Below are positions 22,318 through 31,077 of a DNA stretch of 37,961 bases, one piece after another. The notes beneath the pieces were generated by a model. It was not told the DNA's origin. It saw nothing but the letters and a program-made list of their open reading frames with translations, and made no database searches. Each line of letters starts with the position of its first letter. The first letter of the stretch is position 1. This stretch comes from QAMX01 sp964515055 (GTDB lineage Bacteria; Bacillota; Clostridia; Oscillospirales; QAMX01): positions 1-37,961 of the forward strand of contig CAZEUG010000018.1 in NCBI GenBank assembly GCA_964515055.1. Reading direction: 5' to 3'. The position numbers and the translations under genes were made by a program.

Positions 22318-23109
22318 TCAGATACGGAACTGATCATCTGCGGTCAGCCCCAACGCGGCGATGGTCGAAGCATAGTGGGAAGCGGGGTACAGCTCAGCCG
22401 GATGGTGCGCGTCGGAGCCGCAGTAGAACTTGCAACCGGCTTCCTTTGCAATCCGGTACGGACGCAGCAGCGTGTCCGCTTCCTCCGGCGGAAAGACCAG
22501 ACAGGCGGCGTTGAGCTCGATACCAACGCCGACTTCTGCGGCGCGACGGAACACCTGCTCCAGCTCCGCAGTCGGCAGCGCGTCAATTGTTTGCAAAAAC
22601 AGCTCGTGGGACTCCTGAAAGATCAGACTGCAGGTCAAATGCGCAATGCCGATTTTCCGAAACGGCAAATCCATCTCGAGCAGCGCATTCAGCTTCTTCA
22701 GCCAGAAGGTGGCGCGCTGCTCCGGTGTCGTGTATTCAGCCGGGATGGTGAAGGAGGTCATGTGAAAATGCGTGGTGGGAATGATGACAAAGTCGAAATC
22801 GTCAAACCGCTCTCTGGGCATTCCGATCTGCATATGCCGATCCATTTCCGTCTCGCAGCCGAAGAGAAACCGGACGCCCTCCGCCTGCGGCAACGGCCTG
22901 GCCGCGCTGATGTGTGCAAAATCCTGCGGGCGATACCAGCCGCTGGCACCGTCCGTGACGGCGTCCCAGTAATGGTCGGTGATGCAGATGGTGTTCAGAT
23001 GGTTTTCCTGCGCATACTGCAAAATCCGCGCCGGGGTCTGCTCCGGATCTCTGGAGCAGGAAGACAGCTGGCTGTGAATGTGCAGGTCGTGATCCAAAAG
23101 AAATGACAT
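22318..23109 (-). CDS. PHP-domain hydrolase (histidinol-phosphatase-like)
   Basis: The 263-residue protein has the PHP metal motifs: LHIHS (9-13), CITDHYW (42-48), a central 'GCETEMD', an 'IPTTHFHM' segment and C-terminal 'CGSDAHHP'. These residues bind three metals for phosphoester hydrolysis. It resembles the histidinol-phosphatase/YcdX branch, but there is no histidine-biosynthesis context. Its place at the end of a rhamnosidase cluster suggests hydrolysis of a sugar phosphate or a cyclic intermediate (inference). The start MSFLLDHD is behind GGAGGT with a 7-base gap. It follows the beta-propeller gene by 121 bases and is closed by a terminator. Confidence 0.85.
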   Translation of the reverse strand: MSFLLDHDLHIHSQLSSCSRDPEQTPARILQYAQENHLNTICITDHYWDAVTDGASGWYRPQDFAHISAARPLPQAEGVRFLFGCETEMDRHMQIGMPRERFDDFDFVIIPTTHFHMTSFTIPAEYTTPEQRATFWLKKLNALLEMDLPFRKIGIAHLTCSLIFQESHELFLQTIDALPTAELEQVFRRAAEVGVGIELNAACLVFPPEEADTLLRPYRIAKEAGCKFYCGSDAHHPAELYPASHYASTIAALGLTADDQFRI

Positions 23110-23230
23110 GGCAAAAACCTCCGATTCGATCAAAATGGATAGGTTCCCTCTGTATTATGATAGCATACCGGTCGCCAAAACGCAAGCATTTGAAACGTTT
23201 TTCTGCAAAAACGTCTGCATGAGCCGCAGT

Positions 23231-24418
23231 CTAACAGCCGGACAGATAACGGTGCAAATCAAACCGCGCCAGCCGGATGTGCTGCCGGTTCACTGTGTAG
23301 GACATGGCCAGCTCGCCCGGCTCCAGATACTGGACAAACGGATAAAAGCAGCTGGTGTGCATATGTGCCTGCAAAACCACACGGCTGTTGGCCAGATGGT
23401 CGGGATCAACCTGAACGATGCCGATGTGCTCGCGGTCAATCGGGGCGTGGAACAGATAGAGCTGGTTGTCGTAGAGAATCCAGTCGGCTCTGGATTGACA
23501 GTCCTCGATTTCGACCGGGGTCTCCCAGACGCCCGTGTCCAGATGATACGCCGTCAGAAAGCCGCAGGGGTTCTCGTTCTGCTGCCGAACAAAATAGTAG
23601 ACGGTGTCGCCGAGGACATATGTCGCGTTTTCCCACTTGGAATCGTTGACGAAATCGGGCTGTGCGACATACGTCCATTCGATCAGATCGCTGCTTTTGA
23701 TGATGCAGGTGAAATCGCCGCTGTATGCGCCGGTGTAGTACCAGGTCGTCCCGTTTTCAACGCGAGTCGAGAGCTTCTGCATGATGCCGATATCGGAATA
23801 CATCGTCTTGCAGGGAATGTCATTTTCGGCCAGGGCGCTTTGTATTCCGCTGCGGGAGAAATCGTTGACCAGATGGCCGACCCGGAACCGGTTCACGGAA
23901 ATATCGCCGAGCGTTTTGGTGGAAATCGTGAAGGGACAGGTCAGGCGGTAATAATTGCCTTCCGTTCGCGCAGCCCACATGATCAGCAGCGTGTCATCGT
24001 CCTTCTGCATCAGAATCGTGTCGTAGACCATGTCGATGACCTTGCCGTCTACAACATCGCCGGTCGTCTGCAAATCGAGATACGTCTTGTCTGCGGGGTG
24101 GTCGAGCGGCGCATACACCAGACGGGCGGTCTGGTTCAACGGGTCTTCGGACGGCTCCTTCGTGTTGGCGTAATACGTCATGTAGATCATGCTGTCGATG
24201 ACGACAAAGGTCGAGACGTGTGCCATTTTGTCGATCGGCCTTTCAAAATCACCGACAAAGCGCTCGGAGATTTCAGATGCAAACGCCGAACCCTTCTCCA
24301 ACGCCTCCGGCGAAACAGCTGCGGAGATGGTTCGCGCAACCGTGGCAATCGGCGCGCCCTCGACAATTTGAAGTGGCTTGGAGGTTGGATTATCCGGGGA
24401 AAATACCGTTTTTTTCAT
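23231..24418 (-). CDS. Putative five-bladed beta-propeller glycosidase-like protein
   Basis: This 395-residue cytoplasmic protein has repeated beta-blade motifs. Examples are 'TFVVIDSMIYMTYYANT', 'DTLLIMWAARTEGNYYRL', 'TTWYYTGAYSGDFTCIIKS', 'ENATYVLGDTVYYFVRQ' and 'DNQLYLFHAPIDREHIGIV'. The 'KSSDLIEWTYV' phrase is typical of GH32/43/130-type propellers. I cannot assign a CAZy family or confirm catalytic acids; conserved Asp/Glu in 'DIGIMQKLSTRVENG' and 'PIDREHIG' are candidates. The start at MKKTVFSP has GAGGG upstream. It sits between the GH78-like gene and the PHP gene, so it probably acts on the same glycoside. Confidence 0.65.
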   Translation of the reverse strand: MKKTVFSPDNPTSKPLQIVEGAPIATVARTISAAVSPEALEKGSAFASEISERFVGDFERPIDKMAHVSTFVVIDSMIYMTYYANTKEPSEDPLNQTARLVYAPLDHPADKTYLDLQTTGDVVDGKVIDMVYDTILMQKDDDTLLIMWAARTEGNYYRLTCPFTISTKTLGDISVNRFRVGHLVNDFSRSGIQSALAENDIPCKTMYSDIGIMQKLSTRVENGTTWYYTGAYSGDFTCIIKSSDLIEWTYVAQPDFVNDSKWENATYVLGDTVYYFVRQQNENPCGFLTAYHLDTGVWETPVEIEDCQSRADWILYDNQLYLFHAPIDREHIGIVQVDPDHLANSRVVLQAHMHTSCFYPFVQYLEPGELAMSYTVNRQHIRLARFDLHRYLSGC

Positions 24419-24533
24419 AGAAATATCCCTCATTTCTGTTGAATGGAAAGTGGTTGCCGCGATATCATGGAATGCTTCAAAACCGGGCACCTGTGAGCGA
24501 ATCGGCAAATCACCCGCGAAGCGCCGAAACCGG

Positions 24534-26552
24534 TCAGATGCTGCCGAACAGAGCGCGCAGATCAATATCCGCCAGGAACACAGCGGCATAGGAAAAGGTC
24601 ATGTGGAAGAGCGAGGTGTTCCATTTGCTGTCCTTGCCCCAGGCTTCAAAGGTGGTGGTTGCGCCTTCACGCAGCATCCGCAGCCATGCGCCCTCCCGCA
24701 ACAGACATTCGCGGATGAGGTCGGTTCGGCCGTCGATGGCCAGCCGCATCAGCACCGGGAACGTGCAGAACAGGGAAAGGGACTCGATACCGCTCTCTGA
24801 AAGCCGAGTCAGAAACTGCGCCTGAAAATCCGCCTCCGTGCAGATCCCGAACCCGTAGACGAAGCTGTTCCCGACCAGACTGATGTGGTCGGAATCCTCC
24901 GCATCCGTAAACAGGCCGGTGCGTGCATCGCGAAAGGCGCGTTGAAATGCGGCCAGCAGCGGTGCTTCCTCCCGATAGGCGGGCAGGTCGAGCGCCGCAG
25001 CAATCCGGTTGGCGGTGCGGATGGCCGCGAGATAGTAGGCGTTGATGGCGACGTGCGCCTGATGGCAGACCTGCCCTTCGCGGATGTCCGCATCATAGCC
25101 GTGCTGGAAGTTTTTCGGCCACTCCACCACGCACCACTTGTCCAGATCGCGGAGAAGCCCGTCCGTTTCGTAATGCTTCCGATATGCGTCGAGCAGCCGC
25201 CGAACCTTTGTGTTCTGACGCATGAGGTAGGCGCGGTCACCGGTATAGCGATAGTGCCACCATACGAGGCTGACGAGAATCAGCGGGTATTCCGCGATTT
25301 CCTGCATGAACGAGCAGGACAGACAGGTGACCAGTGTGTCTGTGATCGATTCAGTGGCAAAGGCATCGTCGATCAGCTTGCGCACCATGGAATCATCGCC
25401 GGTCAGAATCAGATGGGTCAGCGCCGTGTAACAGCCGTCCCCCAGATAAAAGCCTTTTTCCCGCTCCATGCAGTCCTGAATCACTTCCTGCACGCCATAT
25501 TGCTGCGTGTGGACACAGAGCGTCCAGATGCGCCGCAGCTCCTCCCGGTCGGAAAACTCCGGCCGGAGCGATGCCTTCAGCTGAAACGGATAATGTCGAG
25601 CCAGCAGGCAGAGCTCCGTGATTTCTGCACCCGGAGGGAGCAAAAGCTCTGCATAGCGGAAGGACTTGTAATCAAACCAGTCCAGCGTGCTTTCGCCGTC
25701 GGCGAGTACCCACTCCTCTTCATAGGTACAGTTGGCGCGCAGCTCGTATCGCAGGCTGCCGTCCGTGTTCAGCTCCTGCGCACAGCGAATCGTCACAACG
25801 TCGCCACAATGCCCGACCGCACGGGCCCATAGCACGCCGACATAGTTGGAACCAAAATCACAGACGAGACGGTTGCTGTCCACACGGATAGCAACGGGCG
25901 CTCTGCGCTCCCATTCGAGCATTTTGCTGGTCTGCTCCATGAGAATGTGGTCATCATGCTGGCAAAGCTGCGCGTTTGCCCAGTGCGCGTCCGGGAAATC
26001 CAACGATGCGAAGCCCACCTCAGGCGCATTCGAATCGTATCGCTCTAAAAACTGCGTATCATACCCGCAAACGCCCAGCTCAGTGTAGGCGGTGTGCGGA
26101 CTCGTCAAAAAGCCCTCGTCACTCGCAACGATCGTTTGCCCGTCAATGACCAGATCGAGAATCAAACCGTGCCGGTTGTCGCCGCTCTGCCAGACACGGT
26201 TGATCAGCCCCTGATAGTAGGTGTGGACGGCGATGAGGTTGTCGCCCTCCTGTAAATAGGGCAGCACATCGATGACGTTGTACGGGTACCGGAAATGATA
26301 GGACGGCGCAGGCCCCTGTGCCACGAACCGCCCGTTGATGAACAGCTTATAGGAATCGTCGGCGGAAAGGTACATCGTGGCCTGCCTGCCCGGTTCCGTC
26401 AGGTGAAACGACCTGCGGAACAGAATGTGGCGGTTCCTGTGTGCGTCACACGGCAAATCGACCGCGTCCAGCTGCCTGTGAAAGACATTGCGCGGCTCCA
26501 ACGCGGCGAATTCTGCGTCTGTTATCCATTTTCCTGTGAATTGGTGAGACAT
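24534..26552 (-). CDS. GH78-like alpha-L-rhamnosidase
   Basis: The 672-residue protein has N-terminal beta-sandwich domains ('HILFRRSFHL...YLSADDSYKLFINGRFVAQGP', about 42-81). An (alpha/alpha)6 barrel follows. The motif DCMEREKGFYLGD (360-372) corresponds to the GH78 'DCPxRxExxxWxGD' site, and 'TTFEAW' (633-638, Glu636) to the conserved second catalytic glutamate. The family removes terminal alpha-L-rhamnose from plant glycosides, pectin side chains or bacterial polymers. There is no signal peptide, so imported small rhamnosides are likely. The Pro-to-Met and Trp-to-Tyr changes in the motif suggest a divergent specificity. A GGGAGGA ribosome-binding site precedes the start. Confidence 0.85.
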   Translation of the reverse strand: MSHQFTGKWITDAEFAALEPRNVFHRQLDAVDLPCDAHRNRHILFRRSFHLTEPGRQATMYLSADDSYKLFINGRFVAQGPAPSYHFRYPYNVIDVLPYLQEGDNLIAVHTYYQGLINRVWQSGDNRHGLILDLVIDGQTIVASDEGFLTSPHTAYTELGVCGYDTQFLERYDSNAPEVGFASLDFPDAHWANAQLCQHDDHILMEQTSKMLEWERRAPVAIRVDSNRLVCDFGSNYVGVLWARAVGHCGDVVTIRCAQELNTDGSLRYELRANCTYEEEWVLADGESTLDWFDYKSFRYAELLLPPGAEITELCLLARHYPFQLKASLRPEFSDREELRRIWTLCVHTQQYGVQEVIQDCMEREKGFYLGDGCYTALTHLILTGDDSMVRKLIDDAFATESITDTLVTCLSCSFMQEIAEYPLILVSLVWWHYRYTGDRAYLMRQNTKVRRLLDAYRKHYETDGLLRDLDKWCVVEWPKNFQHGYDADIREGQVCHQAHVAINAYYLAAIRTANRIAAALDLPAYREEAPLLAAFQRAFRDARTGLFTDAEDSDHISLVGNSFVYGFGICTEADFQAQFLTRLSESGIESLSLFCTFPVLMRLAIDGRTDLIRECLLREGAWLRMLREGATTTFEAWGKDSKWNTSLFHMTFSYAAVFLADIDLRALFGSI

Positions 26553-26672
26553 ACCGTTTGTTTCCTCCCTGAATTGCTGACGTGCTGCTGTAAGCGCCGC
26601 ACGCACTGTGCGGCCAAAGGGCTTGTCGGGTCGACTCCGCAAAGGATCCCTGCTGAACCTGCTTCCAATTGT

Positions 26673-26707
26673 CTTTCCCTGCAATCGGACATATCTTTCA
26701 GGGAAAG
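26673..26707 (-). other. Hairpin between AraC and GH78 genes
   Basis: A 9-bp stem CTTTCCCTG (26673-26681) / CAGGGAAAG (26699-26707) lies in the 242-base gap, along with a second short stem GCCGCAC/GTGCGGC near 26597-26615. No U-tract follows on the minus strand, so this is not a clear terminator. It may separate expression of regulator and enzyme. Confidence 0.5.
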
Positions 26708-26794
26708 CCTGCCTGGCTGAGGGATTCATTTCAATCTGTAACAGCAGATTTCCTTTCCCGCGCCTGACCGAGTCGGAACGGTGCATCGGACGAA

Positions 26795-27547
26795 TCAGAT
26801 GTCGCAGATCAGCGTGGCTTTCCGGTACGCGGAAGGCGTCATGCCGGTGTGCTGCCGGAACAACCGGCAAAAATGATATACATTCGAAAAACCACATCGC
26901 TCCGATATGGCCGAAACGTTCGTGCCGCCTTCGGATAAAAGCTGTTTGGCCTTCTGAAGACGTGCATCGATGAGAAACTGCCTGGGCGAAATTCCAAAAT
27001 GTCGGGTGAACAGCTTCCGAAAGTAGACCTCGCTGACCTTGCATTCGGCGGCCAGCCTTGCATTGGTCAGAGAAGGGTCACAGGCATTCTGACTGATGAG
27101 CTGCACGGCACCCCGCAGCGCGGATGGGATGCTGTCGGCGCAGATGCGGTGGAGTATACCGTAGAAGATGCTGAACCGCTGTGCGCGGTTGCCGTCAAAG
27201 GGAAAGAGCTTTTTGAGCCGTTCACAGTCGGCGATCAACGGCCGGCTCTCCTGAATCGGGAGAATCGTCACGGTATCGCACAGATGCTCCAGACAATCGA
27301 AATTGATCACCGGAAAGCGACCGGTTTGATCTCTCCGGATGCCATAGGTACCGCCCTTTGGCAATAGAACGACACAGCCCGGATCCGAAACGTATTCGGT
27401 TCCATTCTGAATATATGTGATCTGCCCTTCGGAACAAAGCGAAAGCCCATAGGACGGTCTGCACTCCATTCGGTCGTATCGGCCTTTTTCCGAATACACA
27501 GTTACGACGCCGTATATCTCAGTCACCGTCGTTCGCTGAAGCTCCAT
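26795..27547 (-). CDS. AraC-family transcriptional regulator
   Basis: This 250-residue protein has an N-terminal cupin-like ligand domain (about 1-110, with 'PGCVVLLPKGGTYGI'). The C-terminal AraC DNA-binding domain has two helix-turn-helix units: 'NARLAAECKVSEVYFRKLF' and 'VSAISERCGFSNVYHFCRLF', ending 'HTGMTPSAYRK'. Such regulators sense a sugar or small ligand and activate nearby catabolic genes. It heads the rhamnosidase cluster and is divergent from the SDR/AroD-like operon, so it may control both. The start MELQRTTV lies behind AGGTGG. Repeated GATATCAC words in the divergent promoter region are candidate binding sites. Confidence 0.93.
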   Translation of the reverse strand: MELQRTTVTEIYGVVTVYSEKGRYDRMECRPSYGLSLCSEGQITYIQNGTEYVSDPGCVVLLPKGGTYGIRRDQTGRFPVINFDCLEHLCDTVTILPIQESRPLIADCERLKKLFPFDGNRAQRFSIFYGILHRICADSIPSALRGAVQLISQNACDPSLTNARLAAECKVSEVYFRKLFTRHFGISPRQFLIDARLQKAKQLLSEGGTNVSAISERCGFSNVYHFCRLFRQHTGMTPSAYRKATLICDI

Positions 27548-27548
27548 G

Positions 27549-27596
27549 GATATCACCACCTGTCTCCATGATATCACAATAGATATCGAATGTCAA
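27549..27596 (-). promoter_or_regulatory. araC-type gene promoter with GATATCAC repeats
   Basis: On the minus strand TTGACA (27596-27591), a 17-base spacer and TATCAT (27573-27568) form a good sigma-A promoter. GATATCAC occurs at 27549-27556 and 27570-27577 (21 bp apart, two helical turns), and a further GATATC at 27582-27587 falls in the spacer. This suggests autoregulation. Confidence 0.8.
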
Positions 27597-27646
27597 CGAT
27601 TTTCGGCAAATCGTATCAAAAACATCAAGTTTGTATCAGAACGCAC

Positions 27647-27676
27647 ATTGACAGCCGACGCCTTCCGTGATACAAT
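27647..27676 (+). promoter_or_regulatory. Promoter of the SDR/AroD-like operon
   Basis: TTGACA (27647-27652), an 18-base spacer and TACAAT (27671-27676) precede the SDR start by about 30 bases, divergent from the AraC promoter 50 bases away. Confidence 0.8.
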
Positions 27677-27705
27677 TCCGGCAATCATACTGAGGGGGGC
27701 ATGGG

Positions 27706-28470
27706 ATGAATTTCAACAACCAGGTGGCAATCTCAACGGGCGCAGCCTCCGGAATGGGGCTCCTGTTTGCCGAAAGCTTTGCAGCGCTTGGCGGCAGCGT
27801 TGTGATGTGTGACGTCAATGAGCGGGTGCTGTTTGAAAGGGTTGCCGCGATCAATGCAAAAGGTGGCGGGAGAGCGATCGGCGTTCTCTGCGATGTGCGC
27901 GACTACGAACAGGTCTGCGCGGCCAGAGATCAGGCGGTTGCGACGTTTGGCAGAATTGATGTCATGGCGAATTTCGCGGGCGGTACAGCGGTTCGAATGC
28001 GTCAGGTCGATGCGAGCAGATATCCCGAATTTCCCGATGTGCCCATTGATGTGTACGATTGGGGCATTGACGTCAATCTGAAGGGTCCCTTTTACTTTGC
28101 CCATGCCGTGCTGAAACAGATGAGAGCGCAGCGGAGCGGACTGATTCTCAACATCGGGTCGATCACGGGTGCAGAGGGCGACGGCTACGGCATGGATTAC
28201 CCAACCGCCAAGGCCGGGCTGATGTACGGACTCACAAAATCCATCGCACAGTTTGGCGCTCGATACGGCATCCGGTGTGTCTGTGTCTCCCCGGGGCCTG
28301 TGCTGACAAGGGCGGCGATGGCCAATATGAAAACAATGCTCGGAAGAGCGGCAGAGCCACAGGAGATCATCGACCTTTGCCTGTTCATTGCTTCGGACAG
28401 GGGACAGTTCATCAATGGCGAAAATATCATGATCGACGGCGGAAGAAACGCGATGGGACGAAAGGATTGA
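27706..28470 (+). CDS. Short-chain dehydrogenase/reductase (SDR)
   Basis: The 254-residue classical SDR has cofactor motif TGAASGMG (11-18), structural 'NFAGG' (89-93), Asn124 in 'DVNLKGPF', and the catalytic Ser152 / Tyr165 / Lys169 triad in 'GSIT' and 'YPTAK'. The acidic residue after strand 2 ('VVMCDVNE') favours NAD(H). It interconverts a secondary alcohol and ketone on a sugar, polyol or cyclitol. It is the first gene of a tightly packed operon with an AroD-like protein, whose start is 2 bases after this stop. A quinate/shikimate-type or sugar-acid substrate is therefore plausible (inference). Confidence 0.93.
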   Translation: MNFNNQVAISTGAASGMGLLFAESFAALGGSVVMCDVNERVLFERVAAINAKGGGRAIGVLCDVRDYEQVCAARDQAVATFGRIDVMANFAGGTAVRMRQVDASRYPEFPDVPIDVYDWGIDVNLKGPFYFAHAVLKQMRAQRSGLILNIGSITGAEGDGYGMDYPTAKAGLMYGLTKSIAQFGARYGIRCVCVSPGPVLTRAAMANMKTMLGRAAEPQEIIDLCLFIASDRGQFINGENIMIDGGRNAMGRKD

Positions 28471-28472
28471 GC

Positions 28473-29237
28473 ATGGCGATGCCAACTTTCTGGAACGGCG
28501 AAAAGCCCCTCCTCACCTGTATGGTGCAGGCGGAGCACCCCGATCGCATCAAAGAGCTGATCGATGCATCCCTGTCGGAGGGCGCAGAGGCGTTCGGTAT
28601 GCAATTTTGCCGGATGAAACGCGAATACCGAAACGAAGCAACCTATCGTGAGCTGTTTGCATATACGGACGGGAAACCCGTTTATGTGACGAACTACCGC
28701 CAATATGGTTCCAACGCCGATCAAAGCGACAACGACCTGGCCACAGAGCTGTTGAAGCTGGCCGAATGCGGCGCTGCGCTCTGCGACGTGATGGGCGATC
28801 TGTTCGGTGCCTGCGAGGGCGAGCTGACCATGCATGGAGAAGCGGTTCGAAAGCAGAGGGAGCTGATCGATGCGCTTCACAAAAGAGGAGCCGCAGTGCT
28901 GATGTCCTCTCATGTCCTGCGCTTCACACCGGCCGAACGTGTGCTGGAGATGGCACGGGAGCATCAGAGACGCGGAGCCGATGTCTGCAAAATTGTCACG
29001 AACGCAGATACCATGGCGCAGCAGCTTGAAAATCTGCGCATCATCCATCTGCTCAGAGAACATCTGGAAATTCCCTTCCTGTTTCTGTGCGGTGGAGAAT
29101 GCCATCTGCTGCGCAGAATCGGTGCCAGCCTGGGCAACTGCATGACGCTTTGCGTCCATGAATACGACGAGCTTGCGACGCCGTCTCAGCCGCTTCTGAG
29201 AGACGTGAAGCTCTTGCGCGACACACTGGGGTTCTAA
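28473..29237 (+). CDS. Type I 3-dehydroquinate dehydratase-like protein
   Basis: This 254-residue (beta/alpha)8 protein resembles AroD. 'LMSSHVLRFTPAERVLEMAREHQRRGADVCKIV' (143-175) carries the equivalent of the catalytic His (His147) and the Schiff-base Lys (Lys173). 'LLRRIGASLGNC' and 'ATPSQ' (Gln239) match the C-terminal substrate loop. The N-terminal part is divergent: the 'ElRvD' and 'R..E.GG' substrate motifs read 'FGMQFCRM' and 'YRQYGSNADQSD', so the acidic residue that positions the His appears lost. It may dehydrate a related hydroxy-keto acid rather than dehydroquinate. No other shikimate genes are nearby. AAAGGA precedes ATG 28473. Confidence 0.78.
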   Translation: MAMPTFWNGEKPLLTCMVQAEHPDRIKELIDASLSEGAEAFGMQFCRMKREYRNEATYRELFAYTDGKPVYVTNYRQYGSNADQSDNDLATELLKLAECGAALCDVMGDLFGACEGELTMHGEAVRKQRELIDALHKRGAAVLMSSHVLRFTPAERVLEMAREHQRRGADVCKIVTNADTMAQQLENLRIIHLLREHLEIPFLFLCGGECHLLRRIGASLGNCMTLCVHEYDELATPSQPLLRDVKLLRDTLGF

Positions 29238-29239
29238 TC

Positions 29240-29848
29240 ATGGAGCATCTGTTTTTCAGGGAATTTAGCGGCATTTTTCGCCTGAAAGTCCCGTTTGAGA
29301 ACCTCTACACGTCCGTATTCCTGATCGAAACGCCGACAACGCTCGTGCTTGTGGACGCTGCCACCCGAAAAGAGGACGTCGATGACCGAATCCTGCCCGC
29401 ACTCAGAGCGAGCGGGTATGCGCTTTCCGAAGTCCGGCAGCTTGTGTTAACCCACCGCCACGCAGACCATGCAGGCGGTGTCGGGCGTATGGTCGAGCTT
29501 TCGCCCAAACTGGAGCTTGTTACCGATGTGCGAGCCTTGACGGATGGACTCTCCACCTATGCCCTTGCGGGACATACGGAGGACTGCATCGGGGTCTTCG
29601 ACGAGCACACACATACCCTGATCACAGGGAACGGGCTGCAGGGCGCCGGTATCGGACGATACCGCTGCTCCCTTGAACATCCGGACGCATACCTGAAAAC
29701 CATCGAAACCATCCAACAGGATCGGCGAATCGAGAACCTTCTGTTTTCCCACGCCTATGAGCCCTGGTGTGTGGACCGGATGGTCGGCGCTTCCAAGGTG
29801 CGAGACTGCCTGAACCAATGTACCAAATATGTGAGGAGAGAACCATGA
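29240..29848 (+). CDS. MBL-fold metallo-hydrolase (glyoxalase II-like)
   Basis: The 202-residue protein has the metal motif THRHADH (71-77; His72, His74, Asp76, His77), a second histidine in 'LAGHTEDCIG' (His112) and a late 'FSHAYEP' histidine. The usual bridging aspartate in 'GD' appears as Asn131 in 'ITGNGLQ', which may weaken one metal site. Family members hydrolyse thioesters, lactones or related bonds. Lactone hydrolysis would fit the product of a sugar or cyclitol dehydrogenase in the same operon (inference). It starts 2 bases after the AroD-like gene and overlaps the next gene by an ATGA. Confidence 0.87.
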   Translation: MEHLFFREFSGIFRLKVPFENLYTSVFLIETPTTLVLVDAATRKEDVDDRILPALRASGYALSEVRQLVLTHRHADHAGGVGRMVELSPKLELVTDVRALTDGLSTYALAGHTEDCIGVFDEHTHTLITGNGLQGAGIGRYRCSLEHPDAYLKTIETIQQDRRIENLLFSHAYEPWCVDRMVGASKVRDCLNQCTKYVRREP

Positions 29849-30831
29849 AAGCAATCCTGATCCATGCAGATCAGTCCCTGCACTGGGACGATGTACCCGA
29901 CCCTGTGATCCGAAATGACGAGGTACTTGTCAAAATTGCGGCTGCGGCTTTGAACCGTGCCGACCTGATGCAGAGAGCGGGGGATTATCCGCCGCCCGCC
30001 GGCTGCCCGGAATGGATGGGGCTGGAAATATCGGGCGAAATCATCCAAATCGGCAGCGAGGCAGAAGCGCACTCCGACTGGAAGGTTGGCGACAAGGTGT
30101 GCGCGCTGCTGGGCGGAGGCGGATACGCCGAATATGCAGCGGTGCGGTATGATATGCTGATGCCGATTCCGAAAAGCTGTACCATGGTAGAGGCTGCGGC
30201 CATCCCGGAGGCGTTCGCAACGGCATATCTCAATCTGTTCATCGAGGGCGGAATTCAGCCGGGCAATACGCTTCTCATGAATGCAGGAACCTCAGGGCTG
30301 GCCAGCGTCGTGATTCCGATGGCAAAGGCCTTCGGCGTTCGCGTGATCACAACGGTGCGGACGGCAGAAAAAGCGGAAAAAATCAAACACCTTCCTGCAG
30401 ATCGGGTGGTCGTGACCGAGAAAGAGGATCTCTCAGCGATCCTGAAGGAGGAGCTTGAAACGGGGAACGGCGTCGATGTCGCGATTGACTGCCTTGGCGG
30501 GGAGATCATGGGTTCGTGCATCCGCTATCTGACGCATGGCGCACGCTGGATTATGATCGCAGCGATGGCCGGCACAAAGACGGAAATTGATCTGAAAAAT
30601 ATCTATGTGAGAAACGTTCGAATCATCGGAAGTACATTGCGTTCACGCCCGCCCGCAGTCAAAGCGGAAATACTGGCGGGCATTGTCCGTGACGTTTACC
30701 CGAAGATCGAATCCGGTCTGGTGAAACCAACCATCTGTCAGGTACTGCCCATCACCGAAGCGGAGGCGGCACAGGCCATTTTGCAACGCGGCGAAAACGT
30801 GGGCAAGGTCGTCCTGACGGTGCCGTCCTGA
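29845..30831 (+). CDS. MDR-family NAD(P)H:quinone oxidoreductase (PIG3-like)
   Basis: This 328-residue zinc-independent medium-chain reductase has 'ALNRADLMQRAGDYPPPAG' (35-53), which is typical of the TP53I3/PIG3-like quinone oxidoreductases. 'NAGTSGLASVVIPMAKAFG' (about 148-166) forms the dinucleotide-binding fold, and the C-terminal 'ENVGKVVLTV' closes the protein. No zinc-ligand cysteines are present. It should reduce a quinone or enone with NAD(P)H. The ATG at 29845 overlaps the preceding TGA (ATGA), showing translational coupling, so upstream in-frame ATG codons are not used. Reduction of an unsaturated ketone made by the AroD-like dehydratase is a reasonable inference. Confidence 0.92.
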   Translation: MKAILIHADQSLHWDDVPDPVIRNDEVLVKIAAAALNRADLMQRAGDYPPPAGCPEWMGLEISGEIIQIGSEAEAHSDWKVGDKVCALLGGGGYAEYAAVRYDMLMPIPKSCTMVEAAAIPEAFATAYLNLFIEGGIQPGNTLLMNAGTSGLASVVIPMAKAFGVRVITTVRTAEKAEKIKHLPADRVVVTEKEDLSAILKEELETGNGVDVAIDCLGGEIMGSCIRYLTHGARWIMIAAMAGTKTEIDLKNIYVRNVRIIGSTLRSRPPAVKAEILAGIVRDVYPKIESGLVKPTICQVLPITEAEAAQAILQRGENVGKVVLTVPS

Positions 30832-30984
30832 AAATATAAGCTGGCGGCGGTCGCGCAGAGAACTTCTTCAGACCAGTGAACCGATCGAACGTGGATTCCG
30901 TGAAGGCGCGGACGGCGGTTCACAGCGCGGAATGCTGCGCGGTGGCACAGGGAATGCAGCCCACCCCCGCTGGCTGCTGATTCA

Positions 30985-31030
30985 GAAAATAAAAAATCCA
31001 ATCACAGGCACGCGAAGCGCTTGCGATTGG
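30985..31030 (-). terminator. Second, distal terminator-like hairpin below tRNA-fMet
   Basis: On the minus strand an imperfect CCAATCGCA...TGTGATTGG stem is followed by ATTTTTTATTTT. It lies downstream of the tRNA gene and its first terminator, and could also stop antisense transcription into the operon ending at 30831. Confidence 0.65.
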
Positions 31031-31077
31031 AACGACAGGGCGACAGAATGCACGAAAAGCGCATTTGTTTTTTGGAA

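Noticed and set aside
29767..29844. Upstream in-frame start for the quinone oxidoreductase
   Set aside because: It would add residues absent from the family. The ATGA overlap at 29845 fits translational coupling.
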